Below are positions 39,819 to 48,924 of a stretch of 64,000 nucleotides of DNA, in pieces (the stretch's first letter is position 1; every line of letters begins with the position of its first letter). Below the pieces are notes generated by a model. The model saw only the letters and a list, made by a program, of their open reading frames with translations. It made no database searches and was not told the origin of the DNA. Source of the stretch: Erwinia billingiae Eb661 (lineage in GTDB: Bacteria > Pseudomonadota > Gammaproteobacteria > Enterobacterales > Enterobacteriaceae); assembly GCF_000196615.1 (NCBI RefSeq), contig NC_014306.1, positions 1,736,001 to 1,800,000 on the forward strand, written 5' to 3'. Made by a program: the position numbers and the translations under genes.

Positions 39819-40483
39819 ATAACGGGCTTAATCCCACGTTGTAGCAGGAACTTATTCGCCGGCCATGCAAAGACAAAACCGATCATTAAGGCAATTTGCA
39901 GCATAAACCAGAAGCTCAGCAGGCGCGGTTCAATCTGGCCATGCAAAATAAAGCGAAACGCCAGTTCAAGGCAGAGAAACATCCCCGCCTGATAAACCAT
40001 CAGCGAAAACACATCAGTTTTAATTGCCCGCCATAGCGCGCGAAATAGAGAGAAGCCTTCTATTTGTCTCAGGGCGAAAAATTGCAGCGCGACCCCAAAA
40101 ATCAGCGACAGGATCAGCGACAGAATAGCGTGGGCGATCAACAAAGAGTGAAAAGGGATGTAGTTCAGCATTGAAATTATCGGAATCGCAACGATATCAC
40201 CTAATACACAGCCGGCGGCACAGTGGCTGGTAGTGGAAAAAATTTGCTTTAACTCGGGTTGCTGCTTGCCTCGGGAGATGCGGAGTAAGGAGACCGAACG
40301 ACTTTTCCGCGCAAAAAACCACCAAGCCAGCCAGCCAAAAAACGGCATATAAAGTCCGGTGATCGGCCACACCAGATTCATAATCCGCACCGGGTGCGGA
40401 CGGCGTAGGATGTCTTTGATAATCATCAGGGAAGTACAAATGCCTAACAGGATAAACACCATCGCCAGTCTGTCTAACATCAC
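39815..40483 (-). CDS. DUF4396-type polytopic membrane protein
   Basis: 222 aa with about six hydrophobic segments. The motif STTSHCAAGCVLGDIVAIPII (two Cys, Gly-Asp) is the hallmark of DUF4396 proteins as I recall them. Function unknown. Tail-to-tail with the extensin-like gene, sharing CTAG as both stop codons. Confidence 0.7.
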   Translation of the reverse strand: MMLDRLAMVFILLGICTSLMIIKDILRRPHPVRIMNLVWPITGLYMPFFGWLAWWFFARKSRSVSLLRISRGKQQPELKQIFSTTSHCAAGCVLGDIVAIPIISMLNYIPFHSLLIAHAILSLILSLIFGVALQFFALRQIEGFSLFRALWRAIKTDVFSLMVYQAGMFLCLELAFRFILHGQIEPRLLSFWFMLQIALMIGFVFAWPANKFLLQRGIKPVI

Positions 40484-41176
40484 TATTTCCTTACCGGTAT
40501 AATGCGTCGAGGGAGGTTGGTTCTATTACATCCATTCAGCCAGTTAGATTATGGCTCTGCACCTGGCAAAAGCCAACGAGAGGTAAAGACTCATTTTAAC
40601 GCAGTCAATCCCGCCGACAGACGGGTAAAACAGATTACGCTGATAAACCCTTTGGCGCATTAAGGTTATCATTCGTTTACTACAGCAATCTTTAACATTA
40701 AGCGGAAAGGCAAATATTCACCCTAAAAAATATAAATTTGTTTTATTTCATTGTGTTATTTGTTTTTACTATGGGTGGTAAAGGGCGGTTTAGGTGATTT
40801 AAATCGTCTAATCAGTAAAATGTTAGCAGGAATTATTAATCTTAGCAGGGTCAAAATTATTGAATATTTCCAGGAAAAATCCTATTCTAATTAGGTTAAT
40901 GAGTTCGCGGGATGAGGCCTGTTTTTCGCGCTGCATAGGGAAAGTAAAGGCTCTTTTCCCGTTCTTTATAAATTTAATTGACTGGACTTTTAATGAATGC
41001 GGGTTTAACGCATCATTCGTCGGATGCAACAATCCGTAATTGCGGTTATTATCACCTGAAGGGAAAATTAATTTTATACATTAATTTTTTTTCTCGATTT
41101 AATTCATTTTTTTCCCACATCACTAAAAATTATAAGCAAAATTTGGGGCGATTTTCTCACCCTTGATGAGGAATAA
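40484..41176. other. 693-bp AT-rich intergenic region upstream of sdiA
   Basis: No convincing gene. Much more AT-rich than its neighbours, with T-runs at 41080-41110. It should contain the sdiA promoter(s); a ribosome site TGAGGA lies at 41166-41171. No lux-box palindrome is visible on this side of sdiA. A 69-codon reverse ORF (40823-41032) lacks a ribosome site and is not accepted. Confidence 0.5.
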
Positions 41177-41899
41177 ATGACATCTGAGAATTATTTCAGT
41201 TGGCGTGAAAAAATACAGCTTGCATTCCTGAATGTCTCCGACATTTCAGAGATCACTGCGCTCATTGAGCAGCAGACGCTGGCGTTGGGATTTGACTTTT
41301 ATGCGCTGTATATTCGCCATCCAGTGCCCTTTACCCGGCCTAAAATCTTTATTTACTCCAGCTATCCTAAAAAGTGGGTCAGCGCCTACCAGAAAGGGAA
41401 TTTTGCCGCCATAGACCCGGTGATCGAAAATTGCCAGGTCCCGGGAAAAATAGTGTTATGGGATGAACCTCTCAGTCGTCGTGGGCAGAAAGTGTTTGAT
41501 GCGGCGAAAGAGTATGGCATTCACAGTGGATTTTCCGCCTGCGCAATGGCTAAAAATAGATCCATTGGTATATTATCAATGGCATCGGGTAAGACTTTTG
41601 AAAAGATTATGTTAACGCCTGAAAAGCAACTTAAGCTTCAGTATTTATCGGTACTGATAATGGAGGCGTTACAACAGGTAAAAGATATTTCCATGTCGGT
41701 GATGAACATGGAATTAAGCCAGCGTGAGCTGGAAATCCTTAAATGGACGGCCGAGGGTAAAACTTCAGCAGAAATATCTCTGATCCTGTCCATTTCGGAG
41801 AATACGGTCAATTTCCATCAGAAAAAAATGCAAAAGAGGTTCAATGCACCCAACAAAACACAGGTGGCCTCTTACGCAGCCGCAATCGGTCTACTTTGA
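41177..41899 (+). CDS. sdiA: LuxR-family AHL receptor SdiA
   Basis: Quorum-sensing transcription factor, 240 aa as in E. coli. The autoinducer domain keeps the LuxR invariant residues Trp67, Tyr71, Asp80, Pro81, Trp95 and Gly118. The C-terminal LuxR HTH runs LSQRELEILKWTAEGKTSAEISLILSISENTV. Context (sdiA-yecF-uvrY-uvrC) is that of SdiA in enterics, but here a luxI homologue is inserted directly downstream, so this SdiA has a candidate partner synthase. Confidence 0.93.
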   Translation: MTSENYFSWREKIQLAFLNVSDISEITALIEQQTLALGFDFYALYIRHPVPFTRPKIFIYSSYPKKWVSAYQKGNFAAIDPVIENCQVPGKIVLWDEPLSRRGQKVFDAAKEYGIHSGFSACAMAKNRSIGILSMASGKTFEKIMLTPEKQLKLQYLSVLIMEALQQVKDISMSVMNMELSQRELEILKWTAEGKTSAEISLILSISENTVNFHQKKMQKRFNAPNKTQVASYAAAIGLL

Positions 41900-41908
41900 G
41901 GGAGATGC

Positions 41909-41928
41909 AACTACCAGATTTGGTAGTT
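41909..41928 (+). promoter_or_regulatory. Lux-box palindrome between sdiA and luxI homologue
   Basis: Perfect 20-bp inverted repeat AACTACCAGATTTGGTAGTT (8-bp arms, 4-bp centre). It contains the CT-N12-AG pattern of las/rhl/phz-type boxes and closely resembles the phz box. It lies 97 bp before the luxI-type start, 9 bp after the sdiA stop. A weak -10 (TACCCT, 41950-41955) is placed so that the box would overlap the -35. Confidence 0.85.
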
Positions 41929-41950
41929 TCGCAATATTAATCGGTTGTCT

Positions 41951-41966
41951 ACCCTGCGCGCAGGGT
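41951..41966 (+). promoter_or_regulatory. Second perfect palindrome downstream of lux box
   Basis: ACCCTGCGCGCAGGGT, perfect 16-bp palindrome. Centre-to-centre distance from the lux box is 40 bp. It would fall over the predicted -10/start. It could be a repressor site or a 5'-UTR hairpin. Confidence 0.5.
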
Positions 41967-42024
41967 AACAACCCTGATCTAGCCGTGAGGAGCGGCGTTC
42001 ACGAGGGAATGCGATAGGGGATCA

Positions 42025-42654
42025 ATGATGAAAATTATCCAAACGAAGCTCAGGGATATGCCGTCCTCTTTGCTGGCAGAACTGGGAAGTTACCGTTACA
42101 ACGTCTTTGCCCGCGGGGAAGGGTGGTCAATTCCTTCCCGCCTGAGTACCCCGGGCCAGGAGTACGATCGTTTCGATCGCTCTGACGTGGTCTGGCTGAT
42201 TGCCTGGAAGGCTCAACATGGCATCTGCGGCTGTGCCAGGTTGATGCAGTGGCAGGATCCGGAAGCCGGCTCGGCTGCCGATATTAACGAGAAAAAAAGC
42301 CAGGCGCCGGTGCCGGTCTGGGAAATGTCGCGTTTCTCGGCCAAGCTGGATATTGATGCCGAGCTGCCGTTAAGCATCTTATGGCACAGCGTGCAGCTAG
42401 CCGAGCAGTCGGGAATTGAGTATCTCTACAGCGCCGCTACGCCGATGCTTGAGCAGATGTTCGAGCAGCACCGGGTGGTTTATGAGCCGCTGAATGCTGG
42501 CGTGATCCAGTCGGAGGATAACCTGTTCGCGGTCAGGATCCCGGTGAATCAACCCGAGCTGGCGGAAAAGTTCCACGGTGCGCGTCGTTTCAGTCCGGAA
42601 GAAGTGTTACCCACGCTGGGTGTTTCCGTCAGCTGGAGTGCCAGAGGCCGCTAA
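42025..42654 (+). CDS. Divergent LuxI-family N-acyl-homoserine lactone synthase
   Basis: 209 aa protein with the LuxI catalytic set: Arg24, Phe28, Trp34 in YRYNVFARGEGW; Asp48 and Asp51 in EYDRFD; Arg72 in GICGCARL; Glu100 and Arg103 in VWEMSRF. Between Arg72 and Glu100 the usual PTTxPYxLxxVF motif is absent, replaced by an unrelated WQDPEAGSAADINE stretch, so acyl-ACP recognition may be altered. SD AGGGG (42016-42020). Same strand as sdiA, with a lux box between. Related by context to the PhzI/ExpI-like partners reported for SdiA in Erwinia and Pantoea. Activity is inferred. Confidence 0.85.
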   Translation: MMKIIQTKLRDMPSSLLAELGSYRYNVFARGEGWSIPSRLSTPGQEYDRFDRSDVVWLIAWKAQHGICGCARLMQWQDPEAGSAADINEKKSQAPVPVWEMSRFSAKLDIDAELPLSILWHSVQLAEQSGIEYLYSAATPMLEQMFEQHRVVYEPLNAGVIQSEDNLFAVRIPVNQPELAEKFHGARRFSPEEVLPTLGVSVSWSARGR

Positions 42655-42989
42655 GCGTGCCACTTGCTCCACAGCGTTATCAGCAGCCAGGCGGCCAGGC
42701 ACCAACAGGCGACTGCGCTGCCGAGGGCATAGGGCAACCGCATCATGCTGACGAAATACCAGAGTGACAGTAGATAGATAAAATAGGGAATGATCGCCCA
42801 CATACCAAAAATGATTGTGGTACGCAGCGCTTCAATGCCACGGTCGCTGGCCACAATATAGTGGGCTATCAGCGCAAAGGTGGGAAACAGAGGCAGAAGG
42901 CCGGCGATGTAATAGTTGCGGGTCTTCGATAACATGCCGATCAGCACAACGACCAGTGCACCGAGTACCGCTTTGATAAGTAAGCCCAT
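42651..42989 (-). CDS. glpM: GlpM family inner membrane protein
   Basis: 112 aa, four predicted membrane helices, starting MGLLIKAVLGALVVVLIGML and containing TRNYYIAGLLPLFPTFALIAHYIV. This is the GlpM family, required for normal alginate output in Pseudomonas; the enteric role is unclear. The longer frame to 43046 is not used. Stop overlaps the luxI-type stop (CTAA). Confidence 0.85.
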   Translation of the reverse strand: MGLLIKAVLGALVVVLIGMLSKTRNYYIAGLLPLFPTFALIAHYIVASDRGIEALRTTIIFGMWAIIPYFIYLLSLWYFVSMMRLPYALGSAVACWCLAAWLLITLWSKWHA

Positions 42990-43070
42990 TGTTCCATTCA
43001 GCTTGAGGGAAAATGTAACCATGTTACAACGCTGAAGGAAAAGCAATGGGCTAAGGCGTGGCAGAGAGAA

Positions 43071-43295
43071 TTATTGGCGATAAGCCTGTTTGATCTGCTT
43101 GATGGTGCTGCTGAAGACGTCAGCCTGCTGCTGATCGGTCAGTTGATCAATGTACTTTTCCATATTAATGATGACTTTGCCGGCATCGGCCTGACCCATT
43201 CCCTTTAACATAAAGGTAACGAGGGCTTTCATGCAGGCCATTTCCTCTGACAGGGTTTTGGTTTCTTCACTGGTTGAAAAGTCAGTATTACTCAT
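43071..43295 (-). CDS. yecF: DUF2594 protein YecF
   Basis: 74 aa soluble protein identical in length to E. coli YecF, which also sits between sdiA and uvrY; shared ends include GQADAG and KQIKQAYRQ. Function unknown. Confidence 0.9.
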   Translation of the reverse strand: MSNTDFSTSEETKTLSEEMACMKALVTFMLKGMGQADAGKVIINMEKYIDQLTDQQQADVFSSTIKQIKQAYRQ

Positions 43296-43390
43296 GATTT
43301 CTCCTTGTTGTCATCATCAATTCAACGCGGTATACGCACGGCGTTGAAAATGTAAATCAATAACAAGTATATCACATAACCCTGTGAGAG

Positions 43391-43411
43391 AAGCCACAGC
43401 GACAGTGGCTT
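43391..43411. other. Inverted repeat upstream of uvrY and yecF
   Basis: Perfect 7-bp arms AAGCCAC/GTGGCTT with a 7-nt loop, between divergent yecF and uvrY. No T-run, so an operator or leader hairpin is more likely than a terminator. Confidence 0.4.
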
Positions 43412-43535
43412 ACCTGAAATGCTTTCACCTGACAAAGTCCATTATTTCAGTTCTAACACCCGCTAAAAAGAGGTAAGATCCGGCCTCTTAACGCATCCTG
43501 AACCACGCTGGTAGTGCCCACTTGGAGAGACCTTT

Positions 43536-44195
43536 TTGATTAGCGTTTTTCTTGTTGATGACCATGAACTGGTCCGCGCGGGTATCCGTCGGATACTTGA
43601 AGATATAAAAGGTTTCCAGGTTACCGGAGAGGCAAGCTGCGGCGAAGATGCAGTGAAGTGGTGCCGTGCCAATAGCGTCAACGTTGTGCTGATGGACATG
43701 AACATGCCGGGCATTGGTGGGCTGGAGGCGACGCGCAAAATCGTGCGCTACAGCCCGGACATCAAAGTCATTATGCTGACCATCCACACGGAGAATCCGC
43801 TGCCCGCCAAAGTGATGCAGGCCGGTGCGTCGGGCTACCTCAGCAAAGGGGCAGCGCCGCAGGAAGTGGTTAATGCCATCCGTCAGGTCAACGCCGGACA
43901 GCGTTATATCGCGTCGGATATTGCTCAGCAGATGGCGCTCAGCCAGATTGAACCGCAAACATCCGATTCACCGTTCGACAGTTTGTCGGAACGCGAATTG
44001 CAGATTATGCTGATGATCACCAAGGGCCAGAAAGTTGCCGATATTTCCGAGCAGCTGAATCTGAGCCCTAAAACCGTTAACAGCTATCGTTACCGCATGT
44101 TCAGCAAGCTCAACATAAGCGGTGACGTTGAGTTAACGCACTTGGCCATTCGACATGGCCTGTTCAATGCGGAGTCGTTAATCAGTAGTGAATGA
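43536..44195 (+). CDS. uvrY: Response regulator UvrY (GacA)
   Basis: FixJ/NarL-type regulator phosphorylated by BarA; activates csrB/csrC sRNAs. 219 aa starting at TTG 43536, as in E. coli, with GGAGAG upstream. Receiver Asp54 in [10 protein letters not shown], Lys in YLSKG; HTH in [20 protein letters not shown]. The stop overlaps uvrC by 8 bp. Confidence 0.96.
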   Translation: MISVFLVDDHELVRAGIRRILEDIKGFQVTGEASCGEDAVKWCRANSVNVVLMDMNMPGIGGLEATRKIVRYSPDIKVIMLTIHTENPLPAKVMQAGASGYLSKGAAPQEVVNAIRQVNAGQRYIASDIAQQMALSQIEPQTSDSPFDSLSERELQIMLMITKGQKVADISEQLNLSPKTVNSYRYRMFSKLNISGDVELTHLAIRHGLFNAESLISSE

Positions 44196-46020
44196 ACAGT
44201 TTGATGCTAAATCCTTCCTGAAATCGGTTACCAGCCAGCCAGGCGTTTATCGCATGTATGATGCGGGTGGCACGGTTATCTATGTCGGCAAAGCCAAAGA
44301 TCTGAAAAAACGGCTCACCAGTTACTTCCGCGGCAATTTAGCCAGCCGTAAGACGGAAGCGCTGGTTGAGGCCATTCGCCAGATAGATGTAACGGTCACC
44401 CATACCGAAACTGAAGCGCTGTTGCTGGAACACAACTACATCAAACTCTATCAGCCACGCTATAACGTGCTGTTGCGTGATGATAAATCCTATCCGTACA
44501 TTTTTCTCAGTGCCGATGCGCATCCGCGCCTGGCAAGCCATCGCGGGGCGAAACACGCCAAGGGCGAGTACTTCGGTCCGTTCCCTAACGGCTATGCCGT
44601 GCGGGAAACCTTGTCGTTGCTGCAGAAGATTTTCCCGGTTCGCCAGTGTGAAAACAGCGTCTACCGCAATCGCTCACGTCCGTGCCTGCAATACCAGATT
44701 GGTCGTTGCCTGGGACCCTGCGTTACCGGGCTGGTCAGTGAAGAGGAATATGCGCAGCAGATTGAGTATGTGCGGCTGTTTCTCTCCGGCAAGGACGATC
44801 AGGTGCTCAATCAGCTGGTTGCCCGCATGGAAAGCGCCAGCATCAGCCTGAAATTTGAGGAAGCGGCCCGTTTGCGCGATCAAATTCAGGCGGTACGTCG
44901 GGTGACTGAACGCCAGTTTGTTTCCAATAATGGTGACGATCTGGATGTGATTGGCGTGGCGTTTGATAATGGCATGGCCTGTCTGCACGTGCTGTTTATC
45001 CGTCAGGGAAAAGTGCTGGGAAGCCGCAGCTACTTCCCCAAAGTGCCGAACGGCACCGAGCTGGCGGAAGTGGTGCAGACCTTTGTCGGGCAGTTCTACC
45101 TGCAGGGCAGTCAGGCGCGCACCTTGCCAACCGATATCCTGCTGGACTTTACCTTGCCGGAAAAAGATCTGCTGTCCGACTCGCTGACGGGGCTGGCTGG
45201 CCGCAAGGTTTCGATTCAAAGCAAGCCACGCGGTGACCGTGCACGCTATCTTAAGCTGGCGCGAACCAATGCCAGTACCGCGCTGGTCAGTAAGCTTTCC
45301 CAGCAGTCGACCATTCATCAACGCCTGAAGGCACTGGCTGAGATCCTCGATTTGCCTGAGATCACACGCATGGAGTGTTTTGATATCAGTCACACCATGG
45401 GTGAGCAGACCGTGGCGTCCTGCGTGGTGTTTGACCGCAATGGCCCGCTGCGGGCGGAGTATCGCCGCTATAACATTACCGGCATCACGCCGGGGGATGA
45501 TTACGCTGCGATGAACCAGGTTTTACGCCGTCGTTATGGTAAAGATCTGGAAGAGAGCAAGATCCCGGATGTGATCCTGATTGACGGTGGTAAAGGCCAG
45601 TTAGGGCAGGCAAAGAATGTCTTCGCTGAACTGGATGTCGCCTGGGATAAAGATCGGCCTATTTTGTTGGGTATTGCCAAAGGCACCGATCGTAAAGCCG
45701 GACTGGAGACGCTGTTCTTTGAACCGGAAGGTGAGGGCTTTAACCTGCCACCGGACTCTCCGGCGTTGCATGTTCTACAGCATATTCGTGATGACTCTCA
45801 CAATCATGCAATTACGGGCCACCGTAATAAGCGCGCGAAGGTGAAGAACACCAGTGCGCTGGAAACAATTGACGGAATTGGGCCTAAACGGCGTCAGATG
45901 CTGCTGAAATACATGGGCGGCCTGCAACCGTTGATGAATGCTTCGGTGGATGAAATAGCGAAAGTGCCTGGGATTTCACAGCTACTGGCGGAGAAAATCT
46001 TTTATTCGCTGAAACACTAA
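44188..46020 (+). CDS. uvrC: UvrABC excinuclease subunit C
   Basis: Makes both incisions in nucleotide excision repair. 610 aa as in E. coli, GTG start ([10 protein letters not shown]). GIY-YIG domain at the N-terminus ([21 protein letters not shown]), UvrB-binding UVR motif near 205-240 ([11 protein letters not shown]), RNase H-like nuclease ([11 protein letters not shown]...LIDGGKGQL) and C-terminal HhH pair ([25 protein letters not shown]). Translationally coupled to uvrY. Confidence 0.97.
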   Translation: MNEQFDAKSFLKSVTSQPGVYRMYDAGGTVIYVGKAKDLKKRLTSYFRGNLASRKTEALVEAIRQIDVTVTHTETEALLLEHNYIKLYQPRYNVLLRDDKSYPYIFLSADAHPRLASHRGAKHAKGEYFGPFPNGYAVRETLSLLQKIFPVRQCENSVYRNRSRPCLQYQIGRCLGPCVTGLVSEEEYAQQIEYVRLFLSGKDDQVLNQLVARMESASISLKFEEAARLRDQIQAVRRVTERQFVSNNGDDLDVIGVAFDNGMACLHVLFIRQGKVLGSRSYFPKVPNGTELAEVVQTFVGQFYLQGSQARTLPTDILLDFTLPEKDLLSDSLTGLAGRKVSIQSKPRGDRARYLKLARTNASTALVSKLSQQSTIHQRLKALAEILDLPEITRMECFDISHTMGEQTVASCVVFDRNGPLRAEYRRYNITGITPGDDYAAMNQVLRRRYGKDLEESKIPDVILIDGGKGQLGQAKNVFAELDVAWDKDRPILLGIAKGTDRKAGLETLFFEPEGEGFNLPPDSPALHVLQHIRDDSHNHAITGHRNKRAKVKNTSALETIDGIGPKRRQMLLKYMGGLQPLMNASVDEIAKVPGISQLLAEKIFYSLKH

Positions 46021-46091
46021 GCATTGCAACCCCTGGAGCAATGTAGGAACATAGGGACAAATTCTACTCTGCCCAAACAGTTAGCGTACCT

Positions 46092-46640
46092 ATGCATTTT
46101 AACATTCCGACCTTACTTACCCTGTTTCGTGTCGTTTTGATCCCATTCTTTGTACTGGCTTTTTACCTGCCATTTGAATGGGCTCCTCTTGTATGTGCGT
46201 TGATCTTCATTTTTGCGGCGATCACCGACTGGTTCGACGGCTATCTTGCCCGTCGTTGGAAGCAAACCACCCGATTTGGTGCGTTTCTCGACCCGGTGGC
46301 GGACAAAGTAATGGTCGCCATGGCGCTGGTGCTGGTGGCTGAGTACTTCCACTCCTGGTGGATCACCTTGCCGGCGGCCACGATGATTGCCCGTGAGATT
46401 ATTATCTCGGCGCTGCGTGAATGGATGGCGGAAATTGGCAAACGCAGCAGCGTGGCCGTTTCGTGGATCGGTAAAGTCAAAACCACCGCGCAGATGCTGT
46501 CGCTGTTTGCCTTGTTATGGCGTCCGGACAGTACCGTAGTGGGAATTGGCGTGGTGGCGTTGTACATTGCTGCCGTGCTGACTTTCTGGTCAATGTTCCA
46601 GTATCTCAACGCGTCACGCGGGGATTTGTTTGAACAGTGA
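46092..46640 (+). CDS. pgsA: CDP-diacylglycerol-glycerol-3-P phosphatidyltransferase
   Basis: Makes phosphatidylglycerol phosphate, the committed step to PG and cardiolipin. 182 aa, same as E. coli, multi-helix membrane enzyme. CDP-alcohol phosphotransferase motif D-x2-DG-x2-AR-x8-G-x3-D-x3-D is seen in [11 protein letters not shown]...[10 protein letters not shown]. Confidence 0.97.
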   Translation: MHFNIPTLLTLFRVVLIPFFVLAFYLPFEWAPLVCALIFIFAAITDWFDGYLARRWKQTTRFGAFLDPVADKVMVAMALVLVAEYFHSWWITLPAATMIAREIIISALREWMAEIGKRSSVAVSWIGKVKTTAQMLSLFALLWRPDSTVVGIGVVALYIAAVLTFWSMFQYLNASRGDLFEQ

Positions 46641-46690
46641 TCGATGCGATTCAAAAAGCAGCAAACGGACGGAAAGTGAGGATAATTGTG

Positions 46691-46718
46691 TTGACTCATT
46701 TCTCCAGGTCAGTAGAAT
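46691..46718 (+). promoter_or_regulatory. Promoter of glyW-cysT-leuZ
   Basis: TTGACT (46691-46696), 16-bp spacer, TAGAAT (46713-46718), upstream of the three tRNA genes. Confidence 0.6.
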
Positions 46719-46796
46719 GCAACGCATCGAAAGGCAGCTGGTCTGTCAGAAGATAAAGTAAATCAGCAAGTTCTGCGATTATCGCAGCTGTTGAAT

Positions 46797-46872
<76 letters not shown>

Positions 46873-46913
46873 AATTTTAATCATCAGAAAGTCTGGTGAT
46901 ACAGCAAGATTAA

Positions 46914-46987
46914 GGCGCGTTGGCAGAGTGGCCATGCAGCGGATTGCAAATCCGTTAACCTCGGTTCGACTCCGGGACGCGCCTCCA
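46914..46987 (+). tRNA. cysT: tRNA-Cys (GCA)
   Basis: 74 nt, acceptor GGCGCGT/ACGCGCC, anticodon loop TTGCAAA, encoded CCA. Confidence 0.97.
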
Positions 46988-46999
46988 CTTTACACCCAT

Positions 47000-47085
47000 G
47001 CCCGGGTGGTGAAATCGGTAGACACAAGGGATTTAAAATCCCTCGGCTTATGGCTGTGCGGGTTCAAGTCCCGCCCCGGGCACCA
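47000..47085 (+). tRNA. leuZ: tRNA-Leu (UAA)
   Basis: Class II tRNA with acceptor GCCCGGG/CCCGGGC, anticodon loop TTTAAAA, long variable arm and encoded CCA. Its 3' end is a common integration point; accessory genes begin just downstream. Confidence 0.97.
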
Positions 47086-47138
47086 TATTTAGTACCGATT
47101 AAAATCGAATAAAATCAAAGCAATAAGCAGTGATGTCG

Positions 47139-47165
47139 TAACCGCCCAAGGGCGGTTTTTTTGTG
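47139..47165 (+). terminator. Terminator of tRNA operon
   Basis: ACCGCC/GGCGGT hairpin with CAAG loop and seven T. Confidence 0.8.
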
Positions 47166-47186
47166 CCTGAATTTCCTTTCATCTTA

Positions 47187-47209
47187 CTTTCGCCATATGC
47201 TTTCGCCAT
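47187..47209 (+). repeat. Short direct repeat after leuZ
   Basis: CTTTCGCCAT occurs twice (47187-47196 and 47200-47209) in the gap between the tRNA terminator and hcp. Otherwise 47166-47363 shows no gene. Confidence 0.4.
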
Positions 47210-47363
47210 TCATTATCCTCAAACTGGAACATCTCCAAGCTACGCCCATTTCTCTTAAGTCTATTGAACGTTAGTGTCTTTGACTGTGGTCAGGATTGTG
47301 TCGAAAGAATGCTGCTAAAAGGATTATGCATGCAATGATGAAACAGACTAAAAGGAGTTTTAA

Positions 47364-47849
47364 ATGGCTATCCCCGCATATTTGTGGCTCAAAGATGATG
47401 GCGGTGCATCCATAAAAGGATCTGTTGATGTCAGGGATCGTGAGGGAAGTATCGAGGTACGTGGTTTTACCCATAACCTCAGCATTCCAACTGATGATAA
47501 TACAGGAAAGTTAACCGGCACTCGTAAACATGCAGCAATGCTGATTGAGAAGGAATTTGATTCTTCCAGTCCCTATCTGTATAAGGCTGTGGCATCAGGA
47601 CAGACGTTGAAAACGGCTGAGTTGAAATGGTACAAAATCAATGATGCTGGGCAGGAAGCGGAGTATTTTAATATGCTTATTGAAGGTGTGAAAATTGTAT
47701 CAGTAACACCGGTAATGCATGATATAACCAGTGTCATTGGTACTGGGCACCTTGAGTCTGTCCAGTTACGTTATGAGAAAATTACCTGGAAGTACTGCGA
47801 CGGCAACATTCAGTTCACTGATGCATGGAATGAGCGAAGTGGCGCTTGA
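47364..47849 (+). CDS. hcp: Orphan Hcp-family type VI secretion protein
   Basis: 161 aa Hcp1-type protein (MAIPAYLWLKDDGGASIKGS; FTHNLSIPTDDNTGKLTGTR), the hexameric ring that forms the T6SS inner tube and carries effectors. Full length for the family, with strong SD AAGGAG. No other T6SS gene is in the window, so it is an orphan that would have to use a machine encoded elsewhere. It directly follows tRNA-Leu and converges on a DUF1493/STM2901 pair. Less GC-rich than its neighbours. Confidence 0.9.
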   Translation: MAIPAYLWLKDDGGASIKGSVDVRDREGSIEVRGFTHNLSIPTDDNTGKLTGTRKHAAMLIEKEFDSSSPYLYKAVASGQTLKTAELKWYKINDAGQEAEYFNMLIEGVKIVSVTPVMHDITSVIGTGHLESVQLRYEKITWKYCDGNIQFTDAWNERSGA

Positions 47850-47853
47850 ATGA

Positions 47854-47870
47854 AAGGGGCTTTGCCCCTT
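47854..47870. terminator. Hairpin between hcp and DUF1493 gene
   Basis: Perfect 7-bp stem AAGGGGC/GCCCCTT with a TTT loop fills the 19-bp convergent gap and overlaps the DUF1493 stop. No T-run, so terminator function is only possible. Confidence 0.4.
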
Positions 47871-48195
47871 AACCGTAAAGCCATCGACCAGCTTTTGCTG
47901 ATTCGGCGAACATCCTTACACTCATTGGCTTACTTAGCTGGCTAATAGGTTTTTTGGTGAACCATTTTCTAAAAAACCACTCTGCACGCCAGGGATAATA
48001 ATCATCAAGATTCAAATCAGCGGCGTCAATATTGAATCTCTCAAGTGCGTCATTGATAGCATAAATGACATCATCGGCATCGCAATAGGCTTGTAATACG
48101 TCGTCCATTTGCAAAGGTACAGGTCTGAACAGCAAAGTAGCCTGTTCTGGCAGTTTCTTTCTGAAAAAAACCAGCACCTCCTCGTCAGTCACCAT
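47869..48195 (-). CDS. DUF1493 family protein
   Basis: 108 aa acidic protein with an acyl-carrier-like helical start (MVTDEEVLVFFRKKLPEQATL) and DLNLDDYYPWRAEWFFRKW. It resembles DUF1493 proteins such as Salmonella STM2902/STM2903. No known function. Overlaps the upstream STM2901-type gene by 7 bp; the two are one transcript. An immunity or chaperone role next to hcp is speculation. Confidence 0.7.
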   Translation of the reverse strand: MVTDEEVLVFFRKKLPEQATLLFRPVPLQMDDVLQAYCDADDVIYAINDALERFNIDAADLNLDDYYPWRAEWFFRKWFTKKPISQLSKPMSVRMFAESAKAGRWLYG

Positions 48196-48638
48196 ATTTT
48201 ATCACTCCCCCTCGCTATCCTGTTGTAATGAGAAGTTGCCTTAAAGGTTATCGTAACGAAATCATTGGTCAGTAGCACCCAGCCCGCGACGGGAACCGTA
48301 CGGCCGACAAATTTACCCAGGTTATTAACCATCATGGGCTTCATGTAAGTGATGCTTTTATTTGTGAAGGTTGGCAGACGGAAGGGAAGCTCAACGTCCA
48401 AATACCGCCGCGCATATATTGAGGCAATGGAAGTGCCAACGGTAGCAGTGCGCATTTTTTGCCGGGTGGTCTGAGTCGGTTGCCCTAACAAAATTAGTGC
48501 GACAGCGCCCAGATCATCGAAACCTCCCATTTGTTCTGCAATCTCATCCAGGAGTATCCAGAAAAAAAGTTCACTGGCTGAAATGTTAGCAATACCTTTA
48601 TAAAAATATGTCCCGTTTAACTCTTCGACTGAATCCAT
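48189..48638 (-). CDS. STM2901-family protein
   Basis: 149 aa, with SD AAGGA 8 nt before ATG. It resembles the Salmonella SPI-1 protein STM2901 (NGTYFYKGIANISASELFFW; FDDLGAVALILLGQP; ending SHYNRIARGSDKIW) and has a hydrophobic segment near residues 115-130 (VPVAGWVLLTNDFVTITF). These proteins are commonly paired with DUF1493 proteins and are of unknown function. Confidence 0.7.
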   Translation of the reverse strand: MDSVEELNGTYFYKGIANISASELFFWILLDEIAEQMGGFDDLGAVALILLGQPTQTTRQKMRTATVGTSIASIYARRYLDVELPFRLPTFTNKSITYMKPMMVNNLGKFVGRTVPVAGWVLLTNDFVTITFKATSHYNRIARGSDKIW

Positions 48639-48924
48639 AGCTTGTTCCTTAAGCTTTATGAGTGATGGGCTAACTGGCCTGCGCAGGGATCAGGGATGTA
48701 AAGTGGCAGATGGCGTCAATGACCCGGGGATACTTTGTCGTTTTGAGGAAAGGGTGTAAAGAGTAAAAGGCCAAATTTTGCCGGGCAAAGGTTGCACCGA
48801 CAAAGCCTGACGATCGATTACAACGATCAATGCGGCTGTATTGATCAGCTAAAGCAATTGGACTCAAATTCTCCAAGGCATAAAGTAACGTCAGGTAATC
48901 AATGGACCTAAAACGGGACAGGGA

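Noticed and set aside
40823..41032. 69-aa reverse ORF upstream of sdiA
   Set aside because: AT-rich composition, no ribosome site, no domain.
47086..47363. att-site repeat of the tRNA-Leu 3' end
   Set aside because: I looked for a second copy of the tRNA-Leu 3' terminus downstream and saw none, and no integrase is present, so the island idea rests on context only.
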